Positions 1 through 11,161 of a stretch of DNA of 64,000 bases are shown here, piece after piece. The stretch lies in NCBI RefSeq assembly GCF_900113275.1, contig NZ_FOOU01000011.1, forward strand, positions 62,001 through 126,000, read 5' to 3'. The position numbers were made by a program, and so were the translations under genes. The DNA comes from Neptunomonas qingdaonensis. Its GTDB lineage: Bacteria > Pseudomonadota > Gammaproteobacteria > Pseudomonadales > Balneatricaceae. The notes beneath the pieces were generated by a model. That model had not been told where the DNA came from. It was given only the letters and a program-made list of their open reading frames with translations, and made no database searches. The first letter of the stretch is position 1; each line of letters opens with the position of its first letter.

Positions 1-1538
<1,538 letters not shown>

Positions 1539-1566
1539 TTTTAATTTCATAACGTTAGGAGTAGCA

Positions 1567-1902
1567 ATGAGCTTCTTTATTTCCCCAGCTTACGCTGAAG
1601 CAGCAGGTGCTGCCGGAGAAATGGACCCGGGTTTTTTCAACATTATTTTTCTGTTGGGCTTTGGTTTAATTTTCTATTTCTTCATGTGGCGCCCACAGGC
1701 TAAGCGTGCCAAAGAGCATAAAGCACTGATCAATGATCTGGCCAAAGGTGATGAAGTGTTAACCGCTGGTGGTATCTTGGGCAAAGTTGTTAAGCTGAAC
1801 GATGATTATGTAGTTCTTGAAGTAAGCGCTGGTACTGAGCTGACTTTCCAGAAAGTACACGTTGCAGCTGTATTGCCTAAAGGTACTCTGAAAAGTATCT
1901 GA
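1567..1902 (+). CDS. yajC: Sec translocase accessory subunit YajC
   Basis: Small inner-membrane protein that joins SecD and SecF in the SecDF-YajC complex assisting protein export. It has 111 residues: a short periplasmic N-terminus, one membrane segment at about residues 24-42 (rich in F, I and L), the characteristic WRPQAKRAKEH just after it, and a small beta-rich cytosolic domain with GDEVLTAGGILGKV. A Shine-Dalgarno-like TTAGGAG precedes the ATG. It lies 28 bases after tgt and is separated from secD by a hairpin, which may lower read-through and set the YajC excess over SecD/F. Confidence 0.96.
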   Translation: MSFFISPAYAEAAGAAGEMDPGFFNIIFLLGFGLIFYFFMWRPQAKRAKEHKALINDLAKGDEVLTAGGILGKVVKLNDDYVVLEVSAGTELTFQKVHVAAVLPKGTLKSI

Positions 1903-1918
1903 TACTTAAGTTTGTTTG

Positions 1919-1950
1919 AAACGCCACTCTTCTTAGTGGCGTTTTCGTTT
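1919..1950 (+). terminator. hairpin with T-rich tail between yajC and secD
   Basis: A ten-base stem (1919-1928 with 1935-1944) and a six-base loop are followed by a broken T run. It has the form of an intrinsic terminator but lies inside an operon, so it is probably partial (attenuating), unless secD has its own promoter in the 20 bases after it. Confidence 0.7.
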
Positions 1951-1970
1951 GTATACAAGGAACGGGCACC

Positions 1971-3824
1971 ATGCTCAACCGCTACCCACTGTGGAAAAAT
2001 CTACTTCTCATCTTTGTATTGCTGATTGGTGCGTTGTACGCATCCCCCAATCTGTATCCTGAAGATTATGCTGTGCAGCTGTCAGGAAATCGTGACATTC
2101 ATCAGGTAGATCAACCACTGATGGATACCGTGATCTCTGCCTTAAAACGCGAAGGTTTGGCGTATAAAGAGGTTGAGCTGGCGAATAATAGTGGCTTGAT
2201 TCGTTTTGCTGATGGTGAAACGCAATTGCGTGCCAAAAAAGTCATCAGCACTGCGGTGGGTGACAACTATGTGGTTGCACTTAATCTGGCAGCCACTACA
2301 CCGGAATGGCTGGAAGCGCTTGGCGCAGGTCCGATGAAGCTTGGGCTTGATCTGCGCGGTGGTGTGCATTTCTTGCTGGAAGTCGACATGGCGACGGCTG
2401 TTGCACAGCGTCTTGATGTTTACGTTTCAGAAATCAAACTGAAGCTTCGTGAAGGAAAACTGCGCTACCGTTCGGTAGACCATCGTGACGATGGCAGTTT
2501 GGAAGTGAAGTTTGCGGATGCAGAAATCCGCGATAGTGCCTTGGCATTGATGCGCAAAGACTATACCGAATTTCTCTATGAGACCGATGATAACGAAAAT
2601 GGTAATTATCTGGTCATTACGCTGACAGAGCAAACAACGCGTGCGATCGAAGATTATGCGATCAAACAGAACCTGACAACCTTGCGTAATCGAGTTAATG
2701 AGCTGGGTGTCGCTGAGCCGTTGGTGCAGCGTCAGGGGCGTAATCGTATTGTCGTTCAACTGCCGGGTGTGCAAGATGCCGCCGCAGCGAAACGTATTAT
2801 CGGTAAGACGGCTAATCTTGAGTTCAGGCTTGAAGCAAAATCAGATGTTAGCCGTGCGTTGACTGAAACGTATGAGTTCCGCAATGAACCAGGGCGCACG
2901 GCGGTGCTGGAGAGAGATATTATCATCACCGGCTCGAGTGTCTCGAATGCGCAGTCAACGTTTGACGAGAATGGCCAGCCTCAGGTGTCGATCACGCTCG
3001 ATAGCAAGGGTGGGCAGCTGATGGGTCGTACCACGCGTAATGCGGTGAAGCGGCGTATGGCAGTAATTTTTGTTGAGCATAAAGCGCGTACCTTGATTGA
3101 GACTGTTGATGGGGAGCAGGTCGAAAGGCGTATCCCTTATATCGAGAAGAAGATTATTTCGCTGGCGACTATTCAGTCGGTACTGGGTTCTTCGTTTCGT
3201 ATAACAGGTCTGGATGGCGGTGGTGAATCTTCAGAGCTGGCGTTGTTGCTACGCGCAGGTGCGTTGGCGGCTCCGGTGTATTTTGTTGAAGAACGTACCG
3301 TTGGGCCGAGTCTGGGGGCTGAAAATATTAAACAGGGTATTACCTCAGTGCAGATAGGCTTTGCCCTGGTGCTGCTCTTTATGTTGGTGGTGTATCGCGT
3401 ATTTGGCTTGCTGGCGAATATTGCCTTGTGTGTTAACTTGGTATTACTGGTGGCGGTCATGTCCTTGCTATCGGCAACACTGACGCTTCCGGGCATCGCG
3501 GGTATCGTCTTAACCGTGGGTATGGCCGTTGATGCTAACGTGCTTATATTTGCGCGTATTAAAGAAGAACTGAAGAATGGTCTGCCGCCGCAGTCAGCTA
3601 TTAATGCGGGTTTCGATCGTGCATTTACCACTATTCTTGATTCCAATATTACCACCCTGTTAGCCGCTGTAATTTTGTTTGCGATGGGAACCGGGCCGGT
3701 GAAAGGGTTCGCGATTACATTGTCGGTGGGTATTTTGACCTCAATGTTCACTGCAATTCTGGTGACACGAGCGTTAGTCAACTTAACCTATGGTGGCCGT
3801 CAGCTTAAGTCGCTGTCGATCTGA
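1971..3824 (+). CDS. secD: protein translocase subunit SecD
   Basis: Inner-membrane RND-type subunit that uses the proton gradient to pull translocating proteins out on the periplasmic side. It has 617 residues, the usual gammaproteobacterial length. One N-terminal membrane segment (about residues 8-26) is followed by a large periplasmic region with GLDLRGGVHFLLEVD, then five membrane segments from about residue 450, beginning after GPSLGAENIKQG and containing GMAVDANVLIFARIKEE. The Asp in that last motif is the conserved proton-path residue. AAGGA lies about ten bases before the ATG. secF follows after 11 bases. Confidence 0.96.
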   Translation: MLNRYPLWKNLLLIFVLLIGALYASPNLYPEDYAVQLSGNRDIHQVDQPLMDTVISALKREGLAYKEVELANNSGLIRFADGETQLRAKKVISTAVGDNYVVALNLAATTPEWLEALGAGPMKLGLDLRGGVHFLLEVDMATAVAQRLDVYVSEIKLKLREGKLRYRSVDHRDDGSLEVKFADAEIRDSALALMRKDYTEFLYETDDNENGNYLVITLTEQTTRAIEDYAIKQNLTTLRNRVNELGVAEPLVQRQGRNRIVVQLPGVQDAAAAKRIIGKTANLEFRLEAKSDVSRALTETYEFRNEPGRTAVLERDIIITGSSVSNAQSTFDENGQPQVSITLDSKGGQLMGRTTRNAVKRRMAVIFVEHKARTLIETVDGEQVERRIPYIEKKIISLATIQSVLGSSFRITGLDGGGESSELALLLRAGALAAPVYFVEERTVGPSLGAENIKQGITSVQIGFALVLLFMLVVYRVFGLLANIALCVNLVLLVAVMSLLSATLTLPGIAGIVLTVGMAVDANVLIFARIKEELKNGLPPQSAINAGFDRAFTTILDSNITTLLAAVILFAMGTGPVKGFAITLSVGILTSMFTAILVTRALVNLTYGGRQLKSLSI

Positions 3825-3835
3825 GGTAATTGAAA

Positions 3836-4762
3836 ATGTCTGCACATCTAAAAACTTATAACTTCATGGGTTTGCGTAAGCTGGCCACGATTTTTTCTGT
3901 GATTTTATTGCTCCTCTCAATCGGCTCGATGGCGGTCCGTGGCCTGAACTTTGGGTTGGACTTTACCGGCGGTAGTTTGGTTGAAGTCGGTTATGAGCAG
4001 GAAGCGGATCTTAATAATATTCGCCTGCAATTGCAGAATGCTGGTTTTGAAGGCGCAGTGGTGCAAACCTTTGGCGCATCCACTGATATTCTGATTCGTT
4101 TGGGATCTGATCATGATCCTAAGTTGGGCGACAAAGTCTTGGCTGCGCTTCAGGAGGGTGAAACTCAGACCATTGAGTTACGTCGTAATGAATTTGTCGG
4201 CGCTCAGGTTGGTGAAGAGCTGCGTGAGCAGGGCGGGTTGGGATTGTTGCTCGCGCTGTTTATGATCATGGTTTATGTGTCATTTCGCTTTCAGCTTAAA
4301 TTTGCTGTGGGTGCGGTGGTGGCACTGGCGCATGATGTCTTAATTGTTGTCGGCTTCTTTGCTCTGTTTCAGATTGAGTTTGATCTGACCGTGCTGGCAG
4401 CGGTATTGGCGGTTATTGGTTACTCATTAAACGATACCATCGTTGTTGCCGACAGAATTCGGGAGAACTTCAGGAAGTTACGTAACGAAACCTCAATCGA
4501 GATTATGAATATCTCCCTGAGCCAGACGTTAAGCCGAACCCTGATGACCTCGCTTACTACTTTGCTGGTGCTGGTTGCATTAGCGTTTTTTGGTGGTGAG
4601 ATGATTCATGGTTTTGCGATTGCGCTGTTGGTGGGGGTGGTTGTGGGTACCTACTCTTCTATCTATGTAGCAGCCAACGCGCTCATTATGATGGGGCTTT
4701 GTAAGGAAGACTTAATACCACCGCCTAAAGATGATCAGGAAGCGATAGACGAGCTTCCATAA
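3836..4762 (+). CDS. secF: protein translocase subunit SecF
   Basis: Partner of SecD in the inner membrane. The first membrane segment (about residues 15-35) is followed by GLDFTGGSLVEV in the periplasmic domain, then a block of five segments with GYSLNDTIVVADRIREN, the family signature in transmembrane segment 4-5. ATG 3836 is chosen over a TTG at 3830 because GAGG at 3823-3826 is spaced nine bases from the ATG but only three from the TTG. The protein is 308 residues. A strong terminator follows, closing the queA-secF transcription unit. Confidence 0.95.
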   Translation: MSAHLKTYNFMGLRKLATIFSVILLLLSIGSMAVRGLNFGLDFTGGSLVEVGYEQEADLNNIRLQLQNAGFEGAVVQTFGASTDILIRLGSDHDPKLGDKVLAALQEGETQTIELRRNEFVGAQVGEELREQGGLGLLLALFMIMVYVSFRFQLKFAVGAVVALAHDVLIVVGFFALFQIEFDLTVLAAVLAVIGYSLNDTIVVADRIRENFRKLRNETSIEIMNISLSQTLSRTLMTSLTTLLVLVALAFFGGEMIHGFAIALLVGVVVGTYSSIYVAANALIMMGLCKEDLIPPPKDDQEAIDELP

Positions 4763-4773
4763 ATAAGAAAAAC

Positions 4774-4804
4774 ACAGGCCGGCATCTTGCCGGCCTGTTT
4801 GTTT
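4774..4804 (+). terminator. intrinsic terminator after secF
   Basis: GC-rich perfect stem (4774-4784 with 4788-4798), a three-base loop and a T-rich tail. It ends the queA-tgt-yajC-secDF unit just before rnr. Confidence 0.88.
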
Positions 4805-4849
4805 ATGCGACATACTGTTAAAAAAAGTTGTTCTATTGGATGGAAAGTC

Positions 4850-7399
4850 ATGAGTAAAGATTGGACCCAGAATGATCCAGAAGCTCAGCGCGAAGCTGAT
4901 AAATATCAGAATCCGGTACCTAGCCGTGAGTATATTCTTGATTTTTTGTTGAGTTGGGGGGCTCCAATCAGCCATGGCAGACTATGTGCTGAACTGAAGG
5001 TTGACGACGAGGATGGCATAGAAGCGGTTTCCAGACGACTTAAAGCGATGTGTCGCGATGGTCAGTTAATGAGTAATCGTAAAAACGAGTTTGGTCTGAT
5101 TAAGAAAATGGATCTTATCTCTGGGCGAGTGATTGGGCATCGTGATGGTTTTGGTTTTGTGAAACCGGATGAAGGCGGTAATGACTTGTTTATCAGCCCA
5201 CGACAGATGCGTCAGGTGTTTGATGGTGATCGTGTGGTGGTGCAGGAGATCGGCGTTGATCACAAGGGGCGGCGCGAAGGTAAGATTGTTGAAGTACTGG
5301 AACATTGCACGCATAAATTGGTAGGACGTTTTAAAGGATCGGCTGGTTTCGGGCATCTGCGCCCAGAGAATCAGCGTATCACGCAGCAGGTGATGGTGAT
5401 TGCTGATCCTGACAGTGCCTTGGTTTATGAAGATGATCAGCTGGTGGTGGTTGAGCTTACTCAGCAACCAGGTAAGCGAAATATGCCACAGGGGCGTGTC
5501 ATCGAGGTTCTCGGTGACCATATGGCTGCCGGAATGGAGATTCAGGTTGCCATTCATAATTACGATATTCCGAATGAATGGCCAGATGCGATTCATCAGG
5601 AGATCGGTGATTTAACACCCGAGGTTGAAGAATCAGCCAAACTGAACCGTGTTGATTTGCGCCATCTGCCTTTTGTGACCATTGATGGTGAAGATGCCCG
5701 GGATTTTGATGATGCTGTTTATGCAGAAGTAAAGGGCAGTGGCGGCTGGCGTTTGTGGGTCGCTATCGCAGATGTGTCCTGGTATGTGCTCCCTGCCACG
5801 GCGTTAGATCAGGAGGCGCTTAAACGCGGCAACTCGGTCTATTTTCCTGAGTTTGTGGTGCCGATGTTGCCTGAGCTGCTCTCCAATGGCTTATGCTCGT
5901 TAAATCCGAATGCGGATCGTTTAGCGATGGTCTGTGAGATGACCGTGAGTGCGGCAGGGGTTCTCTCGGGTTACCAGTTTTATGAAGCGGTTATCAACTC
6001 TCAGGCAAGGCTTACCTATACAAAAGTAGGCGCTATGCTGATGGAGCCTGAGTCAGATGACGGTGCTGCTTTGCGCAATGAGTACTCACACGTCGTACCT
6101 CATCTGGAACATTTATATTCTTTATATTTTGCCTTGAGAGCTGCGCGCGTTAAACGCGGGGCGATTGACTTCGATACTACCGAAAGCCGTATGATTTTCG
6201 GTCCGCAGAGGAAGATTGAGCAGATCATACCTGTGATACGTAATGACGCTCATAAACTGATCGAAGAATGTATGTTGTGTGCCAATGTGGCCACCGCACG
6301 CTTTCTCAGCAGTGCCGATATGCCAACCCTTTATCGCGTTCATGATGGCCCTAAAGTCGGGCGCCTAGAGAGCCTTAGGGCATATTTAGGAGAGCTGGGG
6401 CTTAACCTGGGGGGTGGTGATGAGCCCGATCCTAAAGATTATCAGCAGCTGGCTGAATGGATCGAAGAGCGTCCCGACCGGCATGTGATACAAACCATGA
6501 TGTTGCGCTCTATGGCACAGGCTGTTTATAGCCCCGAGAATCATGGTCATTTTGGCTTGGCTTATCCTGCCTATACGCATTTTACATCGCCGATTCGTCG
6601 TTATCCTGATCTGCTGGTACATCGGGCTATTCGAGCCCTGATTCATTCTGATTCACAGGCACGTACGATTCGTCGTCCGGAGGGTTTTTCTCCAAACCCT
6701 GCTTTTCGCTATCGCTATACCACTGAGCAAGTGGTGCAGCTAGGTGAGCACTGTTCAATGACTGAGCGGCGTGCCGATGATGCTACCCGTGATGTCGAAG
6801 CCTGGCTCAAATGTGAGTTTATGCAGGACCAGGTAGGGCATGAGTATGAAGGTGTGGTTTCAGCGGTAACCGGCTTTGGGCTTTTCATCGAGCTTGAGTC
6901 TGTTTATATCGAGGGGCTGATACATATCACCGCTCTGCCCAGTGATTATTATCACTTTGATGCGGCAAAACAAAGGTTGGTAGGTGAGCGTACGCGTAAA
7001 GTATTTAAGCTGGGTGATCGCTTGCGTGTACAGGTGGCAAGAGTTGATCTGGATGATCGCAAAATAGATTTTGAATTGATCGGTACCTTGAATAGCGGCC
7101 AGGAAGTTAAAGCGAAAGTGAGTCAGCGGCAATTGTTGGCTGAAGGCAAAATCGGCCCTGAAGGCGATCGGCCTAAGTCAAAAGAACGTAGCGGCCGTGG
7201 CGCCTCTAAATCTAAGACTGGCGGTAAAGGTAAGACTGACACTAAAAAGAGTGGGCATCAGGGCTCGGCGCATAAAAAAGCGCATCTGTCCGCGGCTGAA
7301 AGAGAAGTGGCGGCGCTTTCTAAAGGTGGCGAAGGGAAAAGCAAGAAGGCGCGCAAACGGCGTTCGAAAAAGACTAAAAAACCCACCTCAGCTAAGTGA
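4850..7399 (+). CDS. rnr: ribonuclease R
   Basis: Processive 3'-5' exoribonuclease that degrades structured RNA and takes part in rRNA quality control and trans-translation. Order: N-terminal helix-turn-helix (about residues 20-80), two cold-shock domains, an RNB catalytic domain with TIDGEDARDFDDAVYAE (the Asp cluster binding Mg2+), an S1 domain near residue 645 (EGVVSAVTGFGLFIELES), and a C-terminal tail of about 80 residues very rich in Lys, Gly and Ser. 849 residues. The longer frame starting at 4787 begins inside the secF terminator, so ATG 4850 is preferred. Most enterobacteria have rlmB downstream; here serB follows. Confidence 0.95.
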   Translation: MSKDWTQNDPEAQREADKYQNPVPSREYILDFLLSWGAPISHGRLCAELKVDDEDGIEAVSRRLKAMCRDGQLMSNRKNEFGLIKKMDLISGRVIGHRDGFGFVKPDEGGNDLFISPRQMRQVFDGDRVVVQEIGVDHKGRREGKIVEVLEHCTHKLVGRFKGSAGFGHLRPENQRITQQVMVIADPDSALVYEDDQLVVVELTQQPGKRNMPQGRVIEVLGDHMAAGMEIQVAIHNYDIPNEWPDAIHQEIGDLTPEVEESAKLNRVDLRHLPFVTIDGEDARDFDDAVYAEVKGSGGWRLWVAIADVSWYVLPATALDQEALKRGNSVYFPEFVVPMLPELLSNGLCSLNPNADRLAMVCEMTVSAAGVLSGYQFYEAVINSQARLTYTKVGAMLMEPESDDGAALRNEYSHVVPHLEHLYSLYFALRAARVKRGAIDFDTTESRMIFGPQRKIEQIIPVIRNDAHKLIEECMLCANVATARFLSSADMPTLYRVHDGPKVGRLESLRAYLGELGLNLGGGDEPDPKDYQQLAEWIEERPDRHVIQTMMLRSMAQAVYSPENHGHFGLAYPAYTHFTSPIRRYPDLLVHRAIRALIHSDSQARTIRRPEGFSPNPAFRYRYTTEQVVQLGEHCSMTERRADDATRDVEAWLKCEFMQDQVGHEYEGVVSAVTGFGLFIELESVYIEGLIHITALPSDYYHFDAAKQRLVGERTRKVFKLGDRLRVQVARVDLDDRKIDFELIGTLNSGQEVKAKVSQRQLLAEGKIGPEGDRPKSKERSGRGASKSKTGGKGKTDTKKSGHQGSAHKKAHLSAAEREVAALSKGGEGKSKKARKRRSKKTKKPTSAK

Positions 7400-7422
7400 T
7401 CTGAAACCAGCAAGTGATTCAT

Positions 7423-7449
7423 GGCGGATTTCCTTTGGTATAATCCGCC
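7423..7449 (+). promoter_or_regulatory. putative serB promoter -10 box inside a perfect dyad
   Basis: A consensus TATAAT is at 7439-7444. It lies within a perfect 8-bp inverted repeat (7423-7430 with 7442-7449) whose right arm overlaps the last three bases of the box. The -35 is poor (around 7415-7420). The start codon of serB is 53 bases downstream of the -10. Confidence 0.5.
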
Positions 7450-7496
7450 CATTATTTATTGGCAAAATGTGTAGTTAAGCTGAACTGGAAGATTTG

Positions 7497-8714
7497 ATGA
7501 AAGAGATTATCCTGTTAACGATTTCTGGTGAAGATAAGCCAGGTGTTACGTCCACTATAACGTCCATTCTGGCTGGCTTTCAGGTCAATATTCTGGATAT
7601 TGGCCAAGCCGTTATTCACAATACCTTGTCTTTGGGTATTCTGATTGAAGTACCCCAGGTTTCAGAATCTTCGCCTATTTTGCGTGATCTTTTGTTCAAA
7701 ACCCATGAGATGGATATGAAAGTGCGCTTTCAGCCTATCGATGAGGATGCGTATGAGCAGTGGGTGACAGGTCAGGGTAAAGCGCGCCATATTATTACTC
7801 TGCTGGCGCGCAAAATTACCGCAGCGCAGATTGCGACAGTGACGGATGTGGCGGCTCAGCATGGCCTTAATATCGATAAGATAACGCGTCTGTCCGGGCG
7901 TTTATCCTTGCTAAATGATGTGCCTGAAAAATCTAAGGCCTGCGTAGAATTCTCGGTTCGGGGTGAAACGCCAGATATATCGCTGGTACAGAAGGAGTTT
8001 CTTCGTACAGCCAATGAGTTAGATGTCGATATCGCTTTTCAGGAAGATAATATATTCCGTAGACATCGCCGTTTAGTGGTGTTTGATATGGATTCGACGC
8101 TGATTGAAGCAGAAGTCATTGATGAGTTGGCTAAAGAGGCGGGTGTCGGCGATCAGGTGATTGAAATCACTGAAGCAGCTATGCGTGGTGAGCTCGATTT
8201 CAATGAAAGCTTCCGGCGTCGGGTAGCGTTGCTCAAAGGGTTGGATGCGAGTGTGCTCGAATCGGTTGCACAGCGCTTACCTCTGACCGAAGGGGCGGAA
8301 GATCTGGTTTCTCATCTGAAAATGCTGGGCTTTAAAACCGCTATTCTTTCGGGTGGTTTTACTTATTTTGCTGAAAAGTTGCAGAAGCAGCTTGGCTTTG
8401 ATTACGTCTATGCTAACCAGTTGGATATTCGTGACGGTGTGGTGACGGGCGAGGTGGTCGGCGAGATTGTCAACGGAGACCGCAAAGCTCAATTGCTCAG
8501 AGAGATAGCCGAACGTGAAGGTGTGCGTCTTGAGCAAACGATTGCGGTAGGAGATGGCGCAAACGACCTGCCAATGCTATCTATTGCTGGGTTGGGGGTT
8601 GCCTTCAGAGCTAAGCCGTTAGTGCGTCAGAGCGCCAAACAGGCGATCTCAACACTCGGTCTGGATGGTATCTTATATTTGATTGGCTTTAGAGACCGCG
8701 ATTCGTTGCGTTAA
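7497..8714 (+). CDS. serB: phosphoserine phosphatase with N-terminal ACT-like domains
   Basis: Last step of serine synthesis, hydrolysing O-phosphoserine to serine. 405 residues, the long form: two ACT-like regions in the first 180 residues (starting LLTISGEDKPGVTSTITSIL) and a HAD phosphatase domain with VVFDMDSTLIEAEVIDELA (nucleophile Asp), SGGFTYFA and VGDGANDLPML. ATG 7497 is used because GGAAG at 7487-7491 is spaced five bases; a TTG directly upstream at 7494 is less likely. Not operonic with rnr, since a promoter-like box separates them. Confidence 0.95.
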   Translation: MKEIILLTISGEDKPGVTSTITSILAGFQVNILDIGQAVIHNTLSLGILIEVPQVSESSPILRDLLFKTHEMDMKVRFQPIDEDAYEQWVTGQGKARHIITLLARKITAAQIATVTDVAAQHGLNIDKITRLSGRLSLLNDVPEKSKACVEFSVRGETPDISLVQKEFLRTANELDVDIAFQEDNIFRRHRRLVVFDMDSTLIEAEVIDELAKEAGVGDQVIEITEAAMRGELDFNESFRRRVALLKGLDASVLESVAQRLPLTEGAEDLVSHLKMLGFKTAILSGGFTYFAEKLQKQLGFDYVYANQLDIRDGVVTGEVVGEIVNGDRKAQLLREIAEREGVRLEQTIAVGDGANDLPMLSIAGLGVAFRAKPLVRQSAKQAISTLGLDGILYLIGFRDRDSLR

Positions 8715-8735
8715 CCTGATATTTGATTAGCATGT

Positions 8736-8784
8736 AAAAAAATGCCAGTGAAACCCGTGATGGAGTTCACTGGCATTTTTTATT
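8736..8784. terminator. bidirectional terminator between serB and the FimX-like gene
   Basis: A 12-bp perfect stem (8741-8752 with 8766-8777) flanked by an A run on the left and a T run on the right, placed between two convergent genes, so it can serve both. Confidence 0.85.
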
Positions 8785-8825
8785 GTTCTTTTTAATGCCA
8801 ACCTTGTTACCCGTTTTTCCCCGCC

Positions 8826-10949
8826 TTATTGCCCTTCGAAAAAATCATAATCCATCTTGTCACGCGGTGGCTGTAGATAATAGCCTTGAATCAGGCCGAC
8901 TCCCGACTTCCATAAGCGGCTCATTATTTTAGGGTCTTCAACAAGTGGCGCGATTGTGATCTTGCCTTGCGATTTTAATGCTTCTGCCATTGTCTCAAAT
9001 GTCACATCAAGCGCGTTGGTGGTAGCTAGCTCCTGAACAAAGGAGCCGTCCAGTTTTACGTAGTCTGCATTGATTTGTCGTAGCACCTGAGTGGCGTTAC
9101 TGGAGCAGCCAAAATGTTTGATGCAAATCAGGCAGTGTAATTTCTTCAAACCGGCAGTGAATGCCTGAGCAGCGGCTAAATGGCTGGAGCAGTCACTTTC
9201 GCTGATTTGGAAAACCAGATGGTCTGCCGGGATGCGAAGCTCCCTTAGCTGCTCGGCTAGCCATTCAAGAATCTCCGGATCTCCCCAGGTTTTTTTGGTT
9301 ACGCTGATAAACAGGCGGTGTTTATTGCCTTTGTTGAGTTCTTCGCGTAAGTGGTGGATACACTTGAGTATTACCCAGCGATCCATGGTTATGCTGAGTT
9401 CGGCAAGTTCCACTGTATCTAAGAAGGTGGTGGGGGAGAGCTCGTTTTGGTTTTTGTCGAGTAATCTTAAGAGTGCTTCGTAGTGACTTAGTTGGCTGTT
9501 GTACGAAAGTGGAACGATAGGCTGAAACAATAATTTAAAGTTTTGATTCTGCACCGCTGCCTTGAGCGCCTTAACAGCGTCAGGGTTATCTAGTTCGGTG
9601 GGCGAATTGTCAGGGATGTAAAACTTAACGTTATTGGTGCCTGTTGTGATGCTTTCGGCTGCCTGCTTGGCGCGCTCAATCAGTTCGACTGTGCCTGGTG
9701 ACGTATCGGTAATGGTCACAATACCGATGGAGCAAGTGAGTGGCAGCTGAATATTGTTGATAGTGGATGTATGTTGCCTAATGATGGCACTTAGCTCCTC
9801 AGCGACCGACGCGGCTTTGTCCTGACTGGGGTCTTGGAAAATAACACTAAAGGTGTCTTCTGAAAGTCGGGCCTTAATGTGTACCGGGTTGATGTTCTTT
9901 TTTAGTATGTCGGCCAGGTCGCGGGCAATATGGTCGCAGCTGTCGCTGCCGTACTCGGCACGAATTTGGGCGTGATTATTTAAGAGGATATAAAACAGGT
10001 GGCAATCACGTCCGCCGGGCAGTGCAGCCTGGATGGTTTCGTCCAGGCGTCGCTGGAAAAAATCAGCGTTATATAGTCCGGTAATAGGGTCATGCTCGCT
10101 GAAAGACTGTTTACTTTGGTGTTGGCTTTCGGCGCGTACGATAATCTGCACGCAAGGTTTGTTGTTGATGCGTGTCTCTTGTAGTTCTAAATGCGCTTTA
10201 AAGTTAGAGTCGTCTGCCCGGCGGCCGGTAAGCTGGAAGATAAGCTCTTTTAAGTTCTCTTCGGCAAAATAGCGAACCTGTTCATATAGCTCATTGCTAT
10301 CTTGTGGAACGACAAACTGATCAATCAGTTTGCCCTGAAGTTTTTCCGGGTTGTCATAGCCAAAGAGTAACGCAAATGCGTTGTTAGCGAGTAATAAGCG
10401 TTCTGCATCAAAATAAGCAATCGCCAGCGTAGAACGCTCCATTAATAAGCGTACGCGCTTCTCTGCTTCGGTCAACTGAGACTCTACCAGACGCATCCGC
10501 CGGCGGTTCTCCAGGTGCTCCAGTTCTCTGCGAATAGTGATGAGTAGTAGCTCTTTCTCATCCAGAGGAACAACCGCCTGCATATTGGCTTTTAATCCTT
10601 GCAGTAGAAGCTGGCTATCCGGGTGGGGTACTAATTGAATCACAGGGATGTCTTTATCAAAGCGTTTGAGGTGTTGCATGGCTTGCTTAATGGCAAAGTC
10701 TTCACGCTCAGAAGTGCATATAATCAGATCCCAGGAGCGTTCGCTGAGTGCTTCAATGAATTCGCTTTCAGTATTTAACTGTCGACCACGAGGGGCGAGG
10801 CGTGCGCCACGTAGCAGTGAAATAATGGGGTTGGTTTCTTCCGACCTAAGGCCTAGAAAAAGAATCTGGACGTTTTTACGTAGTCGCTGCCTGCGCTGAT
10901 CAGATAACCGCTGTATCAGAGCGTCAGATGTGGTGACCGCCTCTTTCAT
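8826..10949 (-). CDS. FimX-like degenerate GGDEF/EAL c-di-GMP effector
   Basis: Order: receiver-like N-terminal region (about residues 20-150), PAS domain (about 165-280), GGDEF-type domain from about residue 287 (DPITGLYN), then EAL-type domain. The diguanylate cyclase signature is SEDTF instead of GGDEF. In the EAL domain the EAL triplet survives (YEALLRLL), but the DDFG metal/catalytic motif is KHFG and the usual catalytic Asn region reads LFISVTKKTW. Both enzyme activities are therefore probably lost. This architecture matches FimX, a c-di-GMP receptor promoting type IV pilus extension; a pilU gene lies in the same window. Start 10949 has AGGGA seven bases upstream; ATG 10985 has no ribosome site. 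Confidence 0.75.
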   Translation of the reverse strand: MKEAVTTSDALIQRLSDQRRQRLRKNVQILFLGLRSEETNPIISLLRGARLAPRGRQLNTESEFIEALSERSWDLIICTSEREDFAIKQAMQHLKRFDKDIPVIQLVPHPDSQLLLQGLKANMQAVVPLDEKELLLITIRRELEHLENRRRMRLVESQLTEAEKRVRLLMERSTLAIAYFDAERLLLANNAFALLFGYDNPEKLQGKLIDQFVVPQDSNELYEQVRYFAEENLKELIFQLTGRRADDSNFKAHLELQETRINNKPCVQIIVRAESQHQSKQSFSEHDPITGLYNADFFQRRLDETIQAALPGGRDCHLFYILLNNHAQIRAEYGSDSCDHIARDLADILKKNINPVHIKARLSEDTFSVIFQDPSQDKAASVAEELSAIIRQHTSTINNIQLPLTCSIGIVTITDTSPGTVELIERAKQAAESITTGTNNVKFYIPDNSPTELDNPDAVKALKAAVQNQNFKLLFQPIVPLSYNSQLSHYEALLRLLDKNQNELSPTTFLDTVELAELSITMDRWVILKCIHHLREELNKGNKHRLFISVTKKTWGDPEILEWLAEQLRELRIPADHLVFQISESDCSSHLAAAQAFTAGLKKLHCLICIKHFGCSSNATQVLRQINADYVKLDGSFVQELATTNALDVTFETMAEALKSQGKITIAPLVEDPKIMSRLWKSGVGLIQGYYLQPPRDKMDYDFFEGQ

Positions 10950-11049
10950 CCAAAATTCCCTTAAATCGATAGCTGAGTACTGCATAAAAACGTACGCTAA
11001 AGTTTAGCTGGTTTGCTAAGATCTGTCAGGAAAATATAGAAGGAAGAAA

Positions 11050-11124
11050 TGGCAGGGGTAGAAGGATTTGAACCTACGCATGCTGGAATCAGAATCCAGT
11101 GCCTTACCGCTTGGCGATACCCCT
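11050..11124 (-). tRNA. tRNA-Gln(CTG)
   Basis: 75 bases including encoded CCA. Seven-base acceptor stem beginning A1 and ending with discriminator G73; the anticodon loop TTCTGAT gives CTG. Last of three tandem tRNA genes read from the promoter at 11346-11374. Confidence 0.95.
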
Positions 11125-11161
11125 GTAACAAAGAATATGAATCTAGAGATTCATCAGAGAA

